Origin: SG8-41 sp963699525
GTDB taxonomy: Bacteria > Pseudomonadota > Gammaproteobacteria > Burkholderiales > SG8-41
Length of the DNA stretch: 64,000 nt
Assembly (NCBI GenBank): GCA_963699525.1
Contig: CAVOUI010000007.1
Span: forward strand, 186,001 to 250,000
Direction: 5' to 3'
In this document: in pieces, positions 44,794 to 52,925 of the stretch
Layout: every line of letters begins with the position of its first letter
Position numbering within the stretch: position 1 is the stretch's first letter
Notes under the pieces: generated by a model
The model's input: the letters and a program-made list of their open reading frames with translations, nothing else
Databases searched by the model: none
What the model was told of the DNA's origin: nothing
Translations under genes and position numbers: made by a program

Positions 44794-45600
44794 CTACTTG
44801 CTCGCCACTTCCCGGGTCCAGCGCACGATTTCGTCCGCCGAGGCGTTCGGAGTGCCGACGTGGTCGGCCTCGGTTCGTAGAGCTGGGTCAGCGGATTGTC
44901 GGGAAGCGATGGGTACAGGCCGATATTCCACCTGCGCAGTGCGGGAAGCTCGTCCTGCCCGACGATCCACAGGATCGGGACGCGCGGACTTGCGGCGCGA
45001 GCCGCGCGGTACATGTTCATGGCGCCGTCCGTGTCGAACCAGGTAACGTAGGCCGCGGGAACGGCGTCGATCGAATACCTCCCTTTACTGCCCTCGTAGT
45101 CCTCGAGCTGAGCCCGTTCGTTGCCCTTGCCGTCGGCAACCAGTCGCTTGGCGCGCGCGACCGAGGAGCCGAGATTTTCCTGAAAGACGCGATTGGCGAC
45201 ATCCCCGCCCGGAGCCATGGCGATGACGCCATCGACATACGATTTGCTTGCCATGTGGAGCGCGAAATATTCCTCCCTGGCTGTGACCGGCGACAAACAC
45301 CTTCTTTGCGCCCTTGGCGCGCAGGCCCGCCACCGCGGTCTCGACCTCCTGCTCGCCGCGCTCGACGGGCACGTCGTAATTTCGCTTGCGCGACCAGGGC
45401 ATTTCAAGGTTTGCGACGAAGTACCCTCTCTCCTCCATAGTCCGGGCGAACTTCGCGACATAGCCGAAGGTCGGCAATCCTCCCTTCCCGTGCATGATCA
45501 CGATGCCGATCGGGTTTTCCTGCGCTGTCGCCGCAAGCGACAAGGCAGCGACGAGCACAGCCAGTACGGCTCGTGCAACCACTCGGGTGAAAAGCGTCAT
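44794..45600 (-). CDS. exported alpha/beta hydrolase, two apparent frameshifts
   Basis: Restored length is about 268 residues. A signal peptide (VLAVLVAALSLAATAQ) precedes IGIVIMHGKGGLPTFG and the nucleophile motif AGHSQGG. Near 45271-45278 the frame shifts to EYFALHMASKSYVDGVIAMAP, then VPILWIVGQDELPALRRW with the acid residue. A second break near 44873 leads to ADHVGTPNASADEIVRW, with the likely catalytic His, and the stop at 44794. It starts 2 bases after the stop of the Bug gene upstream, so the two are coupled. It probably hydrolyses a substrate in the periplasm. Confidence 0.78.
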
Positions 45601-45602
45601 CT

Positions 45603-46577
45603 TCAATCGATGCGCAAGCCGGCGGACTTGACCACCTTCGCCCACAGCGCGAGCTCGGCCTTGACGTGCGCGGCGAGCGCCGCAGGCGGGCCACCGACGA
45701 TCACGGCGCCCTCCTTGTCGAATCGTTCCGCCAGCGTCCGATCGGTCAGCGCGCGGTTGATCGCCTCGTTCAAGCTCTTGATGACCGGCGCCGGCGTCGC
45801 CGTCGGCGCGTAGATGCCGAACCAGGCGCCGAAATCGTAGCCGGGAACGCCCTGCTCGGCGATCGTGGGTAGCTGGGGCGTGACCTTCGAGCGTTTCGCC
45901 GTCGTGATGCCGAGCGCACGCATCCGCCCCGTCGCGATATGCCCGGTAACGGCGACCAGCGAGAGAAAGCTGAGACTCGCCTCGCCGTTCAGGATGGCGA
46001 TCAGTGCCGGGCCGCCCCCGCCGTAGGGAACGTGCACGATGTTCGTGCCGGTGAGGTTCTTGAAGAGCTCCGCCGCAACGTGGAGATTGCTGCCGTTCCC
46101 GGCGGATGCGTAATTCAGATCGCCCGGGCGCGCCTTGGCGAGCGCGATCAGCTCCTTGACCGACTTTGCCGGCACCGAGGGATGCACCACCAGCACGAAG
46201 GGGGATGAGCCCAGATAACAAACCGGGGCGAAATCACGCGCGGTGTCGAAGGGCATCTTCGGATAGAGCGCGGGATTGACCACGAACGGCAGCGTGTTGA
46301 TGAGCAGTGTGTAACCGTCGGCCGGCGCGCGCGCGACGTGCTCGCTGCCCACGATGGTGTTGGCGCCCGGCCGGTAATCGATGATCACGTTCTGGCCCAT
46401 CATCTCGCCCCACTTGGGACTCAGGATGCGCGCCATGACGTCGAGGCTGCCGCCGGGCGGCACCGGCACTACCAGCCGCACCGGGCGCGCCGGAAATTCC
46501 TTGGGCTGCGACCACGCCAGCGCGTACACCGCGCACCCGATGGCCATGGCCAAGCCTGCAAGCGCAACACGCTTCAT
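45603..46577 (-). CDS. Bug/TctC-family solute receptor
   Basis: An intact 324-residue receptor. Leader LAMAIGCAVYALAWSQ; loops VPVPPGGSLDVMAR, IDYRPGANTIVG, ADGYTLLIN and VPYGGGGPALIA, where YGG replaces YKG. PQLPTIAEQGVPGYDFG and WAKVVKSAGLRID complete the pattern. It is first in a two-gene unit with the exported hydrolase, which suggests that the hydrolase produces or consumes the ligand. Confidence 0.95.
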   Translation of the reverse strand: MKRVALAGLAMAIGCAVYALAWSQPKEFPARPVRLVVPVPPGGSLDVMARILSPKWGEMMGQNVIIDYRPGANTIVGSEHVARAPADGYTLLINTLPFVVNPALYPKMPFDTARDFAPVCYLGSSPFVLVVHPSVPAKSVKELIALAKARPGDLNYASAGNGSNLHVAAELFKNLTGTNIVHVPYGGGGPALIAILNGEASLSFLSLVAVTGHIATGRMRALGITTAKRSKVTPQLPTIAEQGVPGYDFGAWFGIYAPTATPAPVIKSLNEAINRALTDRTLAERFDKEGAVIVGGPPAALAAHVKAELALWAKVVKSAGLRID

Positions 46578-46814
46578 GCCGGTCTCCTCGCCGCTCCAGA
46601 TACGATCAGATTAGCAGACTTGCCAGGTCGCACGGCGAGAAGTCGTTGGAGGAATCCGACTTGGCTCCCTCATGACGTAACCGATGGCACCTGCAATCCC
46701 GCCGCAGCGCGCCGCCACATGTCGGCAATCCGGTGGGGCGACTGTGTCCCCACAGGCGGGACGATTCAATCCCGAAGCGCCCCGATACCTGGCAGACAAT
46801 GAAAGGCAGACATC

Positions 46815-47157
46815 ATGAAGATCAAACCCAATCCATGTGCAGCACAATGGCTGCTGGCCGCGGGCCTCGCGTTCGGCATGGCATCAGCCAACGCTGCCGG
46901 CGGCTATGCGATCCGGCATCAGCAGGAGCAGCTGGTCACGGCCGGAATGACCACGGACGAAGTCCGACAGGCCATCGGAGCCCCGATCACCCGGGTCCAA
47001 TATCGCAACGAGTCGGGGCCCACCTGGACCTACCATGTGGCAGACACTCATGCCTGCGTTTCCCAACAGCCAGGTCGTATTCGACGTCAACTTCGGCGCC
47101 AACGGCAGAGTCGCATCGGCCGGCGAAAGCACGGCGATGGAATTCTCGAGTGATTGA
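46815..47157 (+). CDS. SmpA/OmlA (BamE)-like small exported protein, one apparent frameshift
   Basis: Restored length is 113 residues. The signal peptide WLLAAGLAFGMASANAAGG is followed by the BamE-type opening LVTAGMTTDEVRQAIGAP and GPTWTYHVADT. After one extra base near 47045-47050 it continues MPAFPNSQVVFDVNFGANGRVAS and ends MEFSSD at 47157. It is a periplasmic protein with the BamE fold but no lipobox, so not BamE itself. The 237 bases upstream hold a small hairpin (GTGGGG 46733-46738 with CCCCAC 46748-46753) and no other gene. Confidence 0.78.
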
Positions 47158-47187
47158 CGGGGCGAACGGCGCGGGTAAGCCACACCG

Positions 47188-47219
47188 CGGAGCCCGGTGG
47201 CATTCGCCGCCGGGCTCCG
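47188..47219. terminator. hairpin between convergent genes, possible terminator
   Basis: CGGAGCCCGG (47188-47197) pairs perfectly with CCGGGCTCCG (47210-47219) around a 12-base loop. It lies between the ends of the BamE-like gene and the response regulator gene. No T-run follows on either strand, so it may need Rho or act as a transcript-end stabiliser. Confidence 0.55.
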
Positions 47220-47230
47220 TCGTCCACGAT

Positions 47231-47962
47231 TCAGAACAGCGACTCCACTTTGCTCGCGAAGCGGTAACCCGCACCACGCTCGGTGACGATCAGAACGGGA
47301 TGGGCCGGATCGGGCTCGATCCTCGTGCGCAGCCGGCGCACCTGTGAATCGACGGTGCGATCGTAGACCTCGGCCTCGTGGAGGCGCGACATCGACAGCA
47401 GCTGTTCCCGCGTCAGCACGCGCTCGGGTGCACGGCAAAAGGCGCTGAGCAGGCTGAACTCGCCATTCGAAAGCTCCACGGGCTTGCCCTCGGGCGACAT
47501 CAGTCGCCTCGTGCGCAGATTCAGTTCCCAGCCCGAGAACCGGAATGCCCGCCGGGCGCTGTCGCGCTCGGGCAGCGTGGCCTGCACCTGATAACGCCGC
47601 AGCACGGCTCGCACCCGGGCCAGGAGCTCGCGCGGGCTGAAGGGCTTGGTAACGTAATCGTCGGCGCCAAGCTCGAGGCCCATCACGCGGTCCGCTTCCT
47701 CGTTGCGCCCCGTCAGCAGCACGATCGGCACGTTCGCCCGCTCGCGAAGCGCGCGGGCGAGTTGCATGCCGTCCTCGCCGGGCAGCTTCAGATCGAGCAG
47801 CACGAGGTCGATCGCTTCGCGCTCGAGCACCTCGAACATCTCGCGCCCCGAGGCGCCGGCGGAAACGCGCATGTCGTTTTTGCCCAGATACTCAGCCACC
47901 AAATCGCGAATGCTGATGTCGTCGTCGATGACGAGGATATGCGGCTTGGCGGGGATGTTCAT
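47231..47962 (-). CDS. OmpR-family response regulator
   Basis: A 243-residue two-domain regulator. The receiver has the acidic pair IDDD near residue 12, the phospho-acceptor Asp57 in VLLDLKLPGEDG, the Thr in VLLTGR and the Lys in VTKPFSPREL. The winged-helix domain contains LSNGEFSLLSAFCR, LTREQLL and VDSQVRRLRTRIEPDP. ATG 47962 is used although a GTG directly precedes it. It is divergent from the hybrid histidine kinase, 73 bases apart, so they probably form one two-component system. Confidence 0.94.
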   Translation of the reverse strand: MNIPAKPHILVIDDDISIRDLVAEYLGKNDMRVSAGASGREMFEVLEREAIDLVLLDLKLPGEDGMQLARALRERANVPIVLLTGRNEEADRVMGLELGADDYVTKPFSPRELLARVRAVLRRYQVQATLPERDSARRAFRFSGWELNLRTRRLMSPEGKPVELSNGEFSLLSAFCRAPERVLTREQLLSMSRLHEAEVYDRTVDSQVRRLRTRIEPDPAHPVLIVTERGAGYRFASKVESLF

Positions 47963-48035
47963 CACTTTCGGCGGGCCAGCTCTGCGACAGCGGCCGGCAG
48001 CGTCCGCCGGCAGCCGTAAAATGCAATTCTAGCTT

Positions 48036-50108
48036 ATGTATCCTGTTCCACCGAGGACGTTCAGCCCGCGGCTGTGGTGGGTCGCCGCGGGGCTGTGGCT
48101 TGTACTGACGGTCGCTGCAGCGACCGCCTTGTGGCACATGCGCCGCACGGCCGTTGACAACCAGGCGCGGGAACTCCGCGTGCTATCGCTTGCGCTGGCC
48201 GATGCGCTCAATCGGGGGTTGCAAGGTGCGGAAGAGGGTTTGCACGCGATACGCCTCGAGCTGCAACAGCATCGTCTGCAGATGACGGATCCGGAGGCCA
48301 CGCAGGCGCTGCGTACACGCGCCGCGCTGATGCCGTTGGTCGAGCTGATTTGGGTGGTTTCCCGCCAAGGTTCGTTGCTCGCGGCATCGGAAGCCGCGCC
48401 TGTTCCCGAGTCGTCGTCGTTCTTGCCGGCCCTGGACCAGCTGACAGACGAAGCAACTGCGGTGAGCCGCCCATTCATGGATGCGAGCGGGCGTCAACCA
48501 TTGGTGGCGCTTGCCGTTCGCATCGCCGGCGCTCCGGGGATTGCGGCAGGATGGATCCTCGCCGCCATGCCGGCAGATGCCCTGCGCGGCGCCTTTTCCG
48601 TGGCCGCTCCGGCCGCGGATGCGGATCTGGTGGTCTTTCGCGACGATGGTGTGCGCCTGGCCGGCTCCACTCGGTCCGCGCCAAGCGACGAGGAGGCCAG
48701 CCGGGCACAGCGCCTGGCCAACTCGGCAGGCATCGAGTTGCGCCGGTTTCGCGATGGTAGCGAGCGCCTGGTCGCGCTGCAGAGCCTGCCGCACTTCGGC
48801 CTCAAGCTGATGGTCACGCGGGATCTGAACGCGGTGCTGGCTCCCTGGGAGGAGGTCGCGTGGCTGACCGCGATGGGGATAGCGCTGCTTTTTGCGATCA
48901 CGGCGGTGTCGGTCCACCTCGTGCTGCGCGCCGACCGGCGGCGTGCCGAAGCCCAGGTTGCGTTGCAGACGGAACTTGCGCGCTCGAACAAACTTCAATC
49001 ACTGGGAACGCTGGCCGGCGGCGTCGCGCACGATTTCAATAACGTGCTCGCGGGGATCATCGGCTTTGGCGAAATGGCGCAGAGTGCGGCGGCGCCGGGC
49101 AGCGACCAGGCGCGCCACCTCGACAAGATGCTTCAGGCGGCGCTGCGCGGCAAGGCGCTCGTCGAACGCATAATGGCCTTCAGCCGGGGAGGCGCACGCG
49201 CATCGACCGTCTTCGAGCTGGATCCCGTCGTGAACGAGGTGCTTGCGCTGCTGTCAACCTCGTTGCCCCCGGGTATCGTTTTGGAGCGCAGGGGCGAGGC
49301 GCAAGGTGCACGGGTACGCGGCGACCCCGCGCGCGCCTTCGAGGCGATCATGAACCTGTGCACGAACGCGATGCAGGCGATGCCCCGCGGCGGCGTGATG
49401 ACGGTCGGGCTGGAACGCCTGCACGCTGAATCGCCGCGCGTGTTGTCGCACAGCCAGCTGGCGGCCGGCGATTATCTGGCGCTCGCCGTGTCGGACCAGG
49501 GCACCGGGATCACACCCGAGGTCATGGAGCACCTGTTCGAGCCATTTTTCACGACCCGCAGCGCCCAGTCCGGTACCGGCCTGGGGCTCGCTGTCGTGCA
49601 CGGCGTCGTGGCCGAGTTCGGCGGTGCAATCGACGTGCAGAGCATCCCCGGGCGGGGCGCGCGCTTCACCCTTTACCTGCCGGAGTGCTTCGAAGCGACG
49701 GGTTCCAAGCCCCCACTGCCGACGGCTGCACCCCGAGGCGCTGGACAGAAGCTGCTCGTCGTCGACGATGAGCCCTCCCTGGTCGCCATGCTCGCGGAGA
49801 TGCTCAAGGGTCTCGGCTACGAGCCGGTCGCTTACTCCGATTCAAGCGCGGCCCTGCGAGCGCTGCGCGATGACCCGGGCGGATTTGCCGCGGTCGTAAC
49901 CGACGAAGTGATGCCGGGGCTCAGCGGAACCCAGCTGACGGAGGCTCTCCGGGCGCAGTCGCCGCACCTGCCGGTGCTGCTGGTGAGCGGCTACGGCGGC
50001 GCTCTGCTGGCCTCGCGGGCCGCCGCCGCCGGCGTAACGCGGGTGCTGAGCAAGCCTCTGCAGCGGACCGAACTCGCGCGCGCGCTCGCCGAGTTGCTGC
50101 ACGGATAA
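48036..50108 (+). CDS. hybrid sensor histidine kinase with C-terminal receiver
   Basis: A 690-residue membrane kinase. A transmembrane segment at 14-34 and another at 276-297 enclose a periplasmic sensor region of about 240 residues. The phospho-accepting His332 lies in GGVAHDFNNVLAG (NtrB-like). The ATPase domain has NLCTNAMQAMP (N box), DQGTGI (G1), FFTTR and GTGLGLAVVHG (G2). The receiver near 575-690 has VVDDEP, phospho-acceptor Asp623 in VTDEVMPG and a Lys in LSKPL. Signal flow may go through the internal receiver or directly to the divergent OmpR-type regulator. The stimulus is unknown. Confidence 0.94.
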   Translation: MYPVPPRTFSPRLWWVAAGLWLVLTVAAATALWHMRRTAVDNQARELRVLSLALADALNRGLQGAEEGLHAIRLELQQHRLQMTDPEATQALRTRAALMPLVELIWVVSRQGSLLAASEAAPVPESSSFLPALDQLTDEATAVSRPFMDASGRQPLVALAVRIAGAPGIAAGWILAAMPADALRGAFSVAAPAADADLVVFRDDGVRLAGSTRSAPSDEEASRAQRLANSAGIELRRFRDGSERLVALQSLPHFGLKLMVTRDLNAVLAPWEEVAWLTAMGIALLFAITAVSVHLVLRADRRRAEAQVALQTELARSNKLQSLGTLAGGVAHDFNNVLAGIIGFGEMAQSAAAPGSDQARHLDKMLQAALRGKALVERIMAFSRGGARASTVFELDPVVNEVLALLSTSLPPGIVLERRGEAQGARVRGDPARAFEAIMNLCTNAMQAMPRGGVMTVGLERLHAESPRVLSHSQLAAGDYLALAVSDQGTGITPEVMEHLFEPFFTTRSAQSGTGLGLAVVHGVVAEFGGAIDVQSIPGRGARFTLYLPECFEATGSKPPLPTAAPRGAGQKLLVVDDEPSLVAMLAEMLKGLGYEPVAYSDSSAALRALRDDPGGFAAVVTDEVMPGLSGTQLTEALRAQSPHLPVLLVSGYGGALLASRAAAAGVTRVLSKPLQRTELARALAELLHG

Positions 50109-50228
50109 CCCCCCGCTTCATGGCACTTGCAATACAGCGGCTAGCGCTCCGCCATATGGCTGCCCCGGTGCCCGGGCATGATGACCCGCACGGTTCGAGA
50201 ACAGTGCCTGAACCGGAAAGGAAACCAC

Positions 50229-50687
50229 ATGAGCGCAAGCGAGCGTTCGGACGCGGGACCTAGTGTTCCGCACCGTCAAAATTCGAATGGCGAGATAGCG
50301 CATCTGGTCGGCGAGGTCTTCGAGACCGCGCCCGCAGTGGAGCGAGCGCAGCTCGTCGAGCACTTGTTGCGGCCTCTGGGGGTGCTGTCGCTGGTCGCGG
50401 TGGCCAATGGGGTGTTCGCGAAGGTCCTGTTCCAGAATCCGGGACGAGACTTGCACGTCCGGCTCGAGGATGTGCAGGGAATCCGCGCCAGCGACGTCGT
50501 CGCCCTCGCCGATTTTGCCCAGCAAGTCAGCATCGAGGCATTCGATGGGCTCGCCAATCTGCTGTCGGCGTGGCCCACCATGGCCGGCTCCGCGGCGGCG
50601 GTGCTCCTGATAACGATACTCGTGCGTCGCTCCCGTTCGCGCCGCGCCCCATTTCCACCAGGGCCTTCCAGTGGACACCACCCATAG
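50229..50687 (+). CDS. unknown protein with one C-terminal membrane segment
   Basis: A 152-residue protein of no recognised family. The middle part is helical (VGEVFETAPAVERAQLVEHLL, PLGVLSLVAVANGVFAKVLF). It has a hydrophobic segment near residues 118-132 (MAGSAAAVLLITILVR) followed by basic residues and a Pro-rich end, as in a tail-anchored or single-pass membrane protein. ATG 50229 follows GGAAAGGAAA. It begins a tight unit with the next two genes (17-base overlap) and follows the kinase by 120 bases. The association with an HtrA protease suggests an envelope-stress role. Confidence 0.7.
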   Translation: MSASERSDAGPSVPHRQNSNGEIAHLVGEVFETAPAVERAQLVEHLLRPLGVLSLVAVANGVFAKVLFQNPGRDLHVRLEDVQGIRASDVVALADFAQQVSIEAFDGLANLLSAWPTMAGSAAAVLLITILVRRSRSRRAPFPPGPSSGHHP

Positions 50688-51036
50688 CCTCGCCCGAGCG
50701 GTAAACCCGTCGGCTGCACGTCTCCAGATTCATGCCGGAAGCGCGTGGGGCACCGGCGGCGGGCGTGCGAGGTCTCTTCTGCAATGGCTTCGCTCGCTGT
50801 ACCGGTCTCTCCCGCGGCGCGACGAGCGCGCGCCGCTCAGAGTGAAAATCGCCGACGCGCAGGGCCAGCAGGTGCTGGCTCTCGAGGACAGCGCGCCGCT
50901 GATGGTCGTCTTCCTGCAGGCTGGCACGTACCACGTGGACGCTCGCCTCGAAGACGTGCGCCGGCGCTACACGATGACGCTCGAGCAGGGCGCATCGTTT
51001 GATCTCTACCTCGACTTCGCGCCGAATCATTCATGA
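50671..51036 (+). CDS. unknown small protein with beta-rich domain
   Basis: A 121-residue protein. The first 50 residues are Arg-rich (LLQWLRSLYRSLPRRDER). The rest looks like one small beta domain: LRVKIADAQGQQVLALE, MVVFLQAGTYHVDARLEDVRRRYTMTLEQGASFDLYLDF, similar in style to PEGA-like or carboxypeptidase-regulatory folds, though not assignable. The two alternative starts lie inside the previous gene; its stop overlaps the HtrA start by 4 bases (ATGA), so it should be made together with the protease. It could be a regulator or adaptor of it. Confidence 0.72.
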   Translation: MDTTHSLARAVNPSAARLQIHAGSAWGTGGGRARSLLQWLRSLYRSLPRRDERAPLRVKIADAQGQQVLALEDSAPLMVVFLQAGTYHVDARLEDVRRRYTMTLEQGASFDLYLDFAPNHS

Positions 51037-52532
51037 GATCCGTCATGCAACTCGAGCGGGTACCGAAACGTCACGTTATCGCTGTCGCCTTCGCGATGGT
51101 GACGCTGGTATCCGCGGGCTACCGCGGCTTGAGCCATGCCGAGGTCCCGCCCATCGCGCCCGCGGCAGTCGTCGACCCGGCCGCAGCGCGGGCGCCTGCA
51201 GGCCTTCCCGACGTGGCAGCAATCGCCGCGCAATACGGCCCGGCAGTGGTGAACATCAGCGTCAAGGGCACCCGGAATATTTCCACGACCGGCGGTGCTT
51301 CGGACGATGACGACGCGCCGGGAACGCAGGATGCAGACGCAAAGCGCGACCTTCTGCGACGCTTCGAGCAGTTGTTCGGCGGTCTTCCCGCGCAGTTCAG
51401 TGTCCCCGTGCAGGGGGAAGGCTCCGGGGTCATCGTCCGGTCCGACGGCGTCATCCTGACCAATGCTCACGTCGTCAGCGGCGCCCGCGAAGTCGTGGTG
51501 AAGCTCACCGACCGCCGGGAGTTCAGCGCCAAGATACTCGGTGCGGATGCACTGACAGACGTCGCGGTACTGAAGATCGAGGCGCGCGACCTCCCGGTCC
51601 TGCGAATCGCACCGTCGCAGCCGGTACGGGTGGGCGAATGGGTGCTCGCCATCGGCTCGCCGTTCGGCTTCGAAAACACCGTAACCGTCGGCGTGATCAG
51701 CGCCACCAAGCGCTCGTTACCGGGAGGTGGAGCGATCCCCCTCATTCAGACCGACGTCGCGATCAACCCCGGCAATTCGGGCGGGCCGCTCATCAACATG
51801 CGGGGCGAGGTCGTGGGCCTCAATTCGCAGATCTTCTCGAATTCCGGCGGCTACCAGGGTCTGTCGTTCGCGATCCCGATCGACGCCGCTCTGCGCATCG
51901 CGCAGCAGGTACTGGATAGGGGCGACGTCCGGCACGCGAAGCTCGGCGTCACGGTGCAGGAATTGAACCAGACGCTGGCGGAATCGTTCAAGCTCGAAAC
52001 ACCCGCGGGCGCGCTCGTTTCCAGCGTGGAGAAGGGAAGCGCGGCAGAGCGCGCCGGCCTCGAAAGCGGCGACGTGGTGTTGTCCGTCGACGGCAGGACC
52101 ATCGACGATCCGGGCGACCTGACGGCGGCGGTCGGCCTGGCCCAGCCGGGTGATCGAATCAATCTCCTGGTCTGGCACGAGGGCGCGCAACGCTCGTTGC
52201 AGGCTGCTCTCGACGAGGCCGCGACCGATACCAACCAAAGTGCCGCTTCGGGAACATCTCCTGCTCATGCGCGCCTCGGCCTCGTGCTGAGGTCGCTGCC
52301 GCCTGCGGAGACGCGTGAATCCAGCATTGCCGCGGGCCTCCTGGTCGAGGCGGTCAGCGGCCCCGCCGAGCGGGCAGGCCTGCGACGGGGCGATGTCGTG
52401 CTCGCGATCAACAGCAGTCCGGTCGCGAGCGACGCGCAAGTTCGCGCAGCAGTGTCCAAAGCGGGCAGGTCCGTCGCGCTGCTGGTGCAGCGTGGCGAGC
52501 AGAAACGCTACGTACCCCTGAGACTGGAATGA
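51033..52532 (+). CDS. htrA: HtrA/Deg-family periplasmic serine protease with two PDZ domains
   Basis: A 499-residue protease-chaperone of the cell envelope. The catalytic triad is complete: His146 in LTNAHVV, Asp176 in LTDVAVL and Ser249 in GNSGGPL. Two PDZ domains follow, around 310-395 (KLGVTVQEL, AERAGLESGDVVLSVDG) and 415-497 (RLGLVLRSLPP, AERAGLRRGDVVLAIN). The N-terminus has a membrane segment (residues 14-29) that may be an anchor or signal. It degrades misfolded periplasmic proteins. It is the third gene of a coupled unit with two unknown genes, and lies downstream of a two-component system that may control it. Confidence 0.95.
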   Translation: MRSVMQLERVPKRHVIAVAFAMVTLVSAGYRGLSHAEVPPIAPAAVVDPAAARAPAGLPDVAAIAAQYGPAVVNISVKGTRNISTTGGASDDDDAPGTQDADAKRDLLRRFEQLFGGLPAQFSVPVQGEGSGVIVRSDGVILTNAHVVSGAREVVVKLTDRREFSAKILGADALTDVAVLKIEARDLPVLRIAPSQPVRVGEWVLAIGSPFGFENTVTVGVISATKRSLPGGGAIPLIQTDVAINPGNSGGPLINMRGEVVGLNSQIFSNSGGYQGLSFAIPIDAALRIAQQVLDRGDVRHAKLGVTVQELNQTLAESFKLETPAGALVSSVEKGSAAERAGLESGDVVLSVDGRTIDDPGDLTAAVGLAQPGDRINLLVWHEGAQRSLQAALDEAATDTNQSAASGTSPAHARLGLVLRSLPPAETRESSIAAGLLVEAVSGPAERAGLRRGDVVLAINSSPVASDAQVRAAVSKAGRSVALLVQRGEQKRYVPLRLE

Positions 52533-52597
52533 GTCAGTTCTCGGGGGCGGAGCGTAACGCAATGCAATGGTCTTTAAATGAGGTGCAAGGAGGATTT

Positions 52598-52825
52598 ATG
52601 CGCAATTTGCTTTCCATGGTTTCGCTGTTCCTCACGTCCTGCTGGGCGCTCGCCGCCAACATGGAGGAGGCTGCCAATACGACCCCGGTTCCGACCGTGT
52701 CCATGGTGTATGTCGTGCTCTTCGTTGTCCTGTTCTTGGGTCTGATCGTCGGATTCTTCGGCTACCTCTGTTGGAACGAGAAGCGCAAGACGCGTGATCA
52801 GCGGGCTGAACCCGGACCAACCTGA
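52598..52825 (+). CDS. small membrane protein of unknown function
   Basis: A 75-residue protein: a hydrophobic N-terminus (LLSMVSLFLTSCWALAAN, possibly a cleaved signal or a lipoprotein-like leader), a short Thr/Pro linker and a strong membrane helix VYVVLFVVLFLGLIVGFFG (residues 37-55), then a charged tail WNEKRKTRDQRAEPG. AAGGAGG sits four bases before ATG 52598, an excellent ribosome site, which decides the start over an ATG 69 bases upstream. It follows the protease gene by 65 bases and may join its transcript. Confidence 0.75.
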   Translation: MRNLLSMVSLFLTSCWALAANMEEAANTTPVPTVSMVYVVLFVVLFLGLIVGFFGYLCWNEKRKTRDQRAEPGPT

Positions 52826-52925
52826 TGTCTCGGAACGTCTTCAAGCATTTCCCTGACGCGAGCTTCATGGCACGAAAAGTCGGATTGATCTCGTCCATTG
52901 ATGATCTCGTCATTTTTCCATCCAC

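Noticed and set aside
46733..46753. Hairpin GTGGGG / CCCCAC as a riboswitch upstream of the BamE-like gene.
   Set aside because: Only a 6-base stem with no further conserved structure; chance is likely in GC-rich DNA.
50140..50190. GC-rich palindrome GCCCCGGTGCCCGGGC after the kinase gene as a terminator.
   Set aside because: Imperfect pairing, very short loop and no T-run; not convincing.
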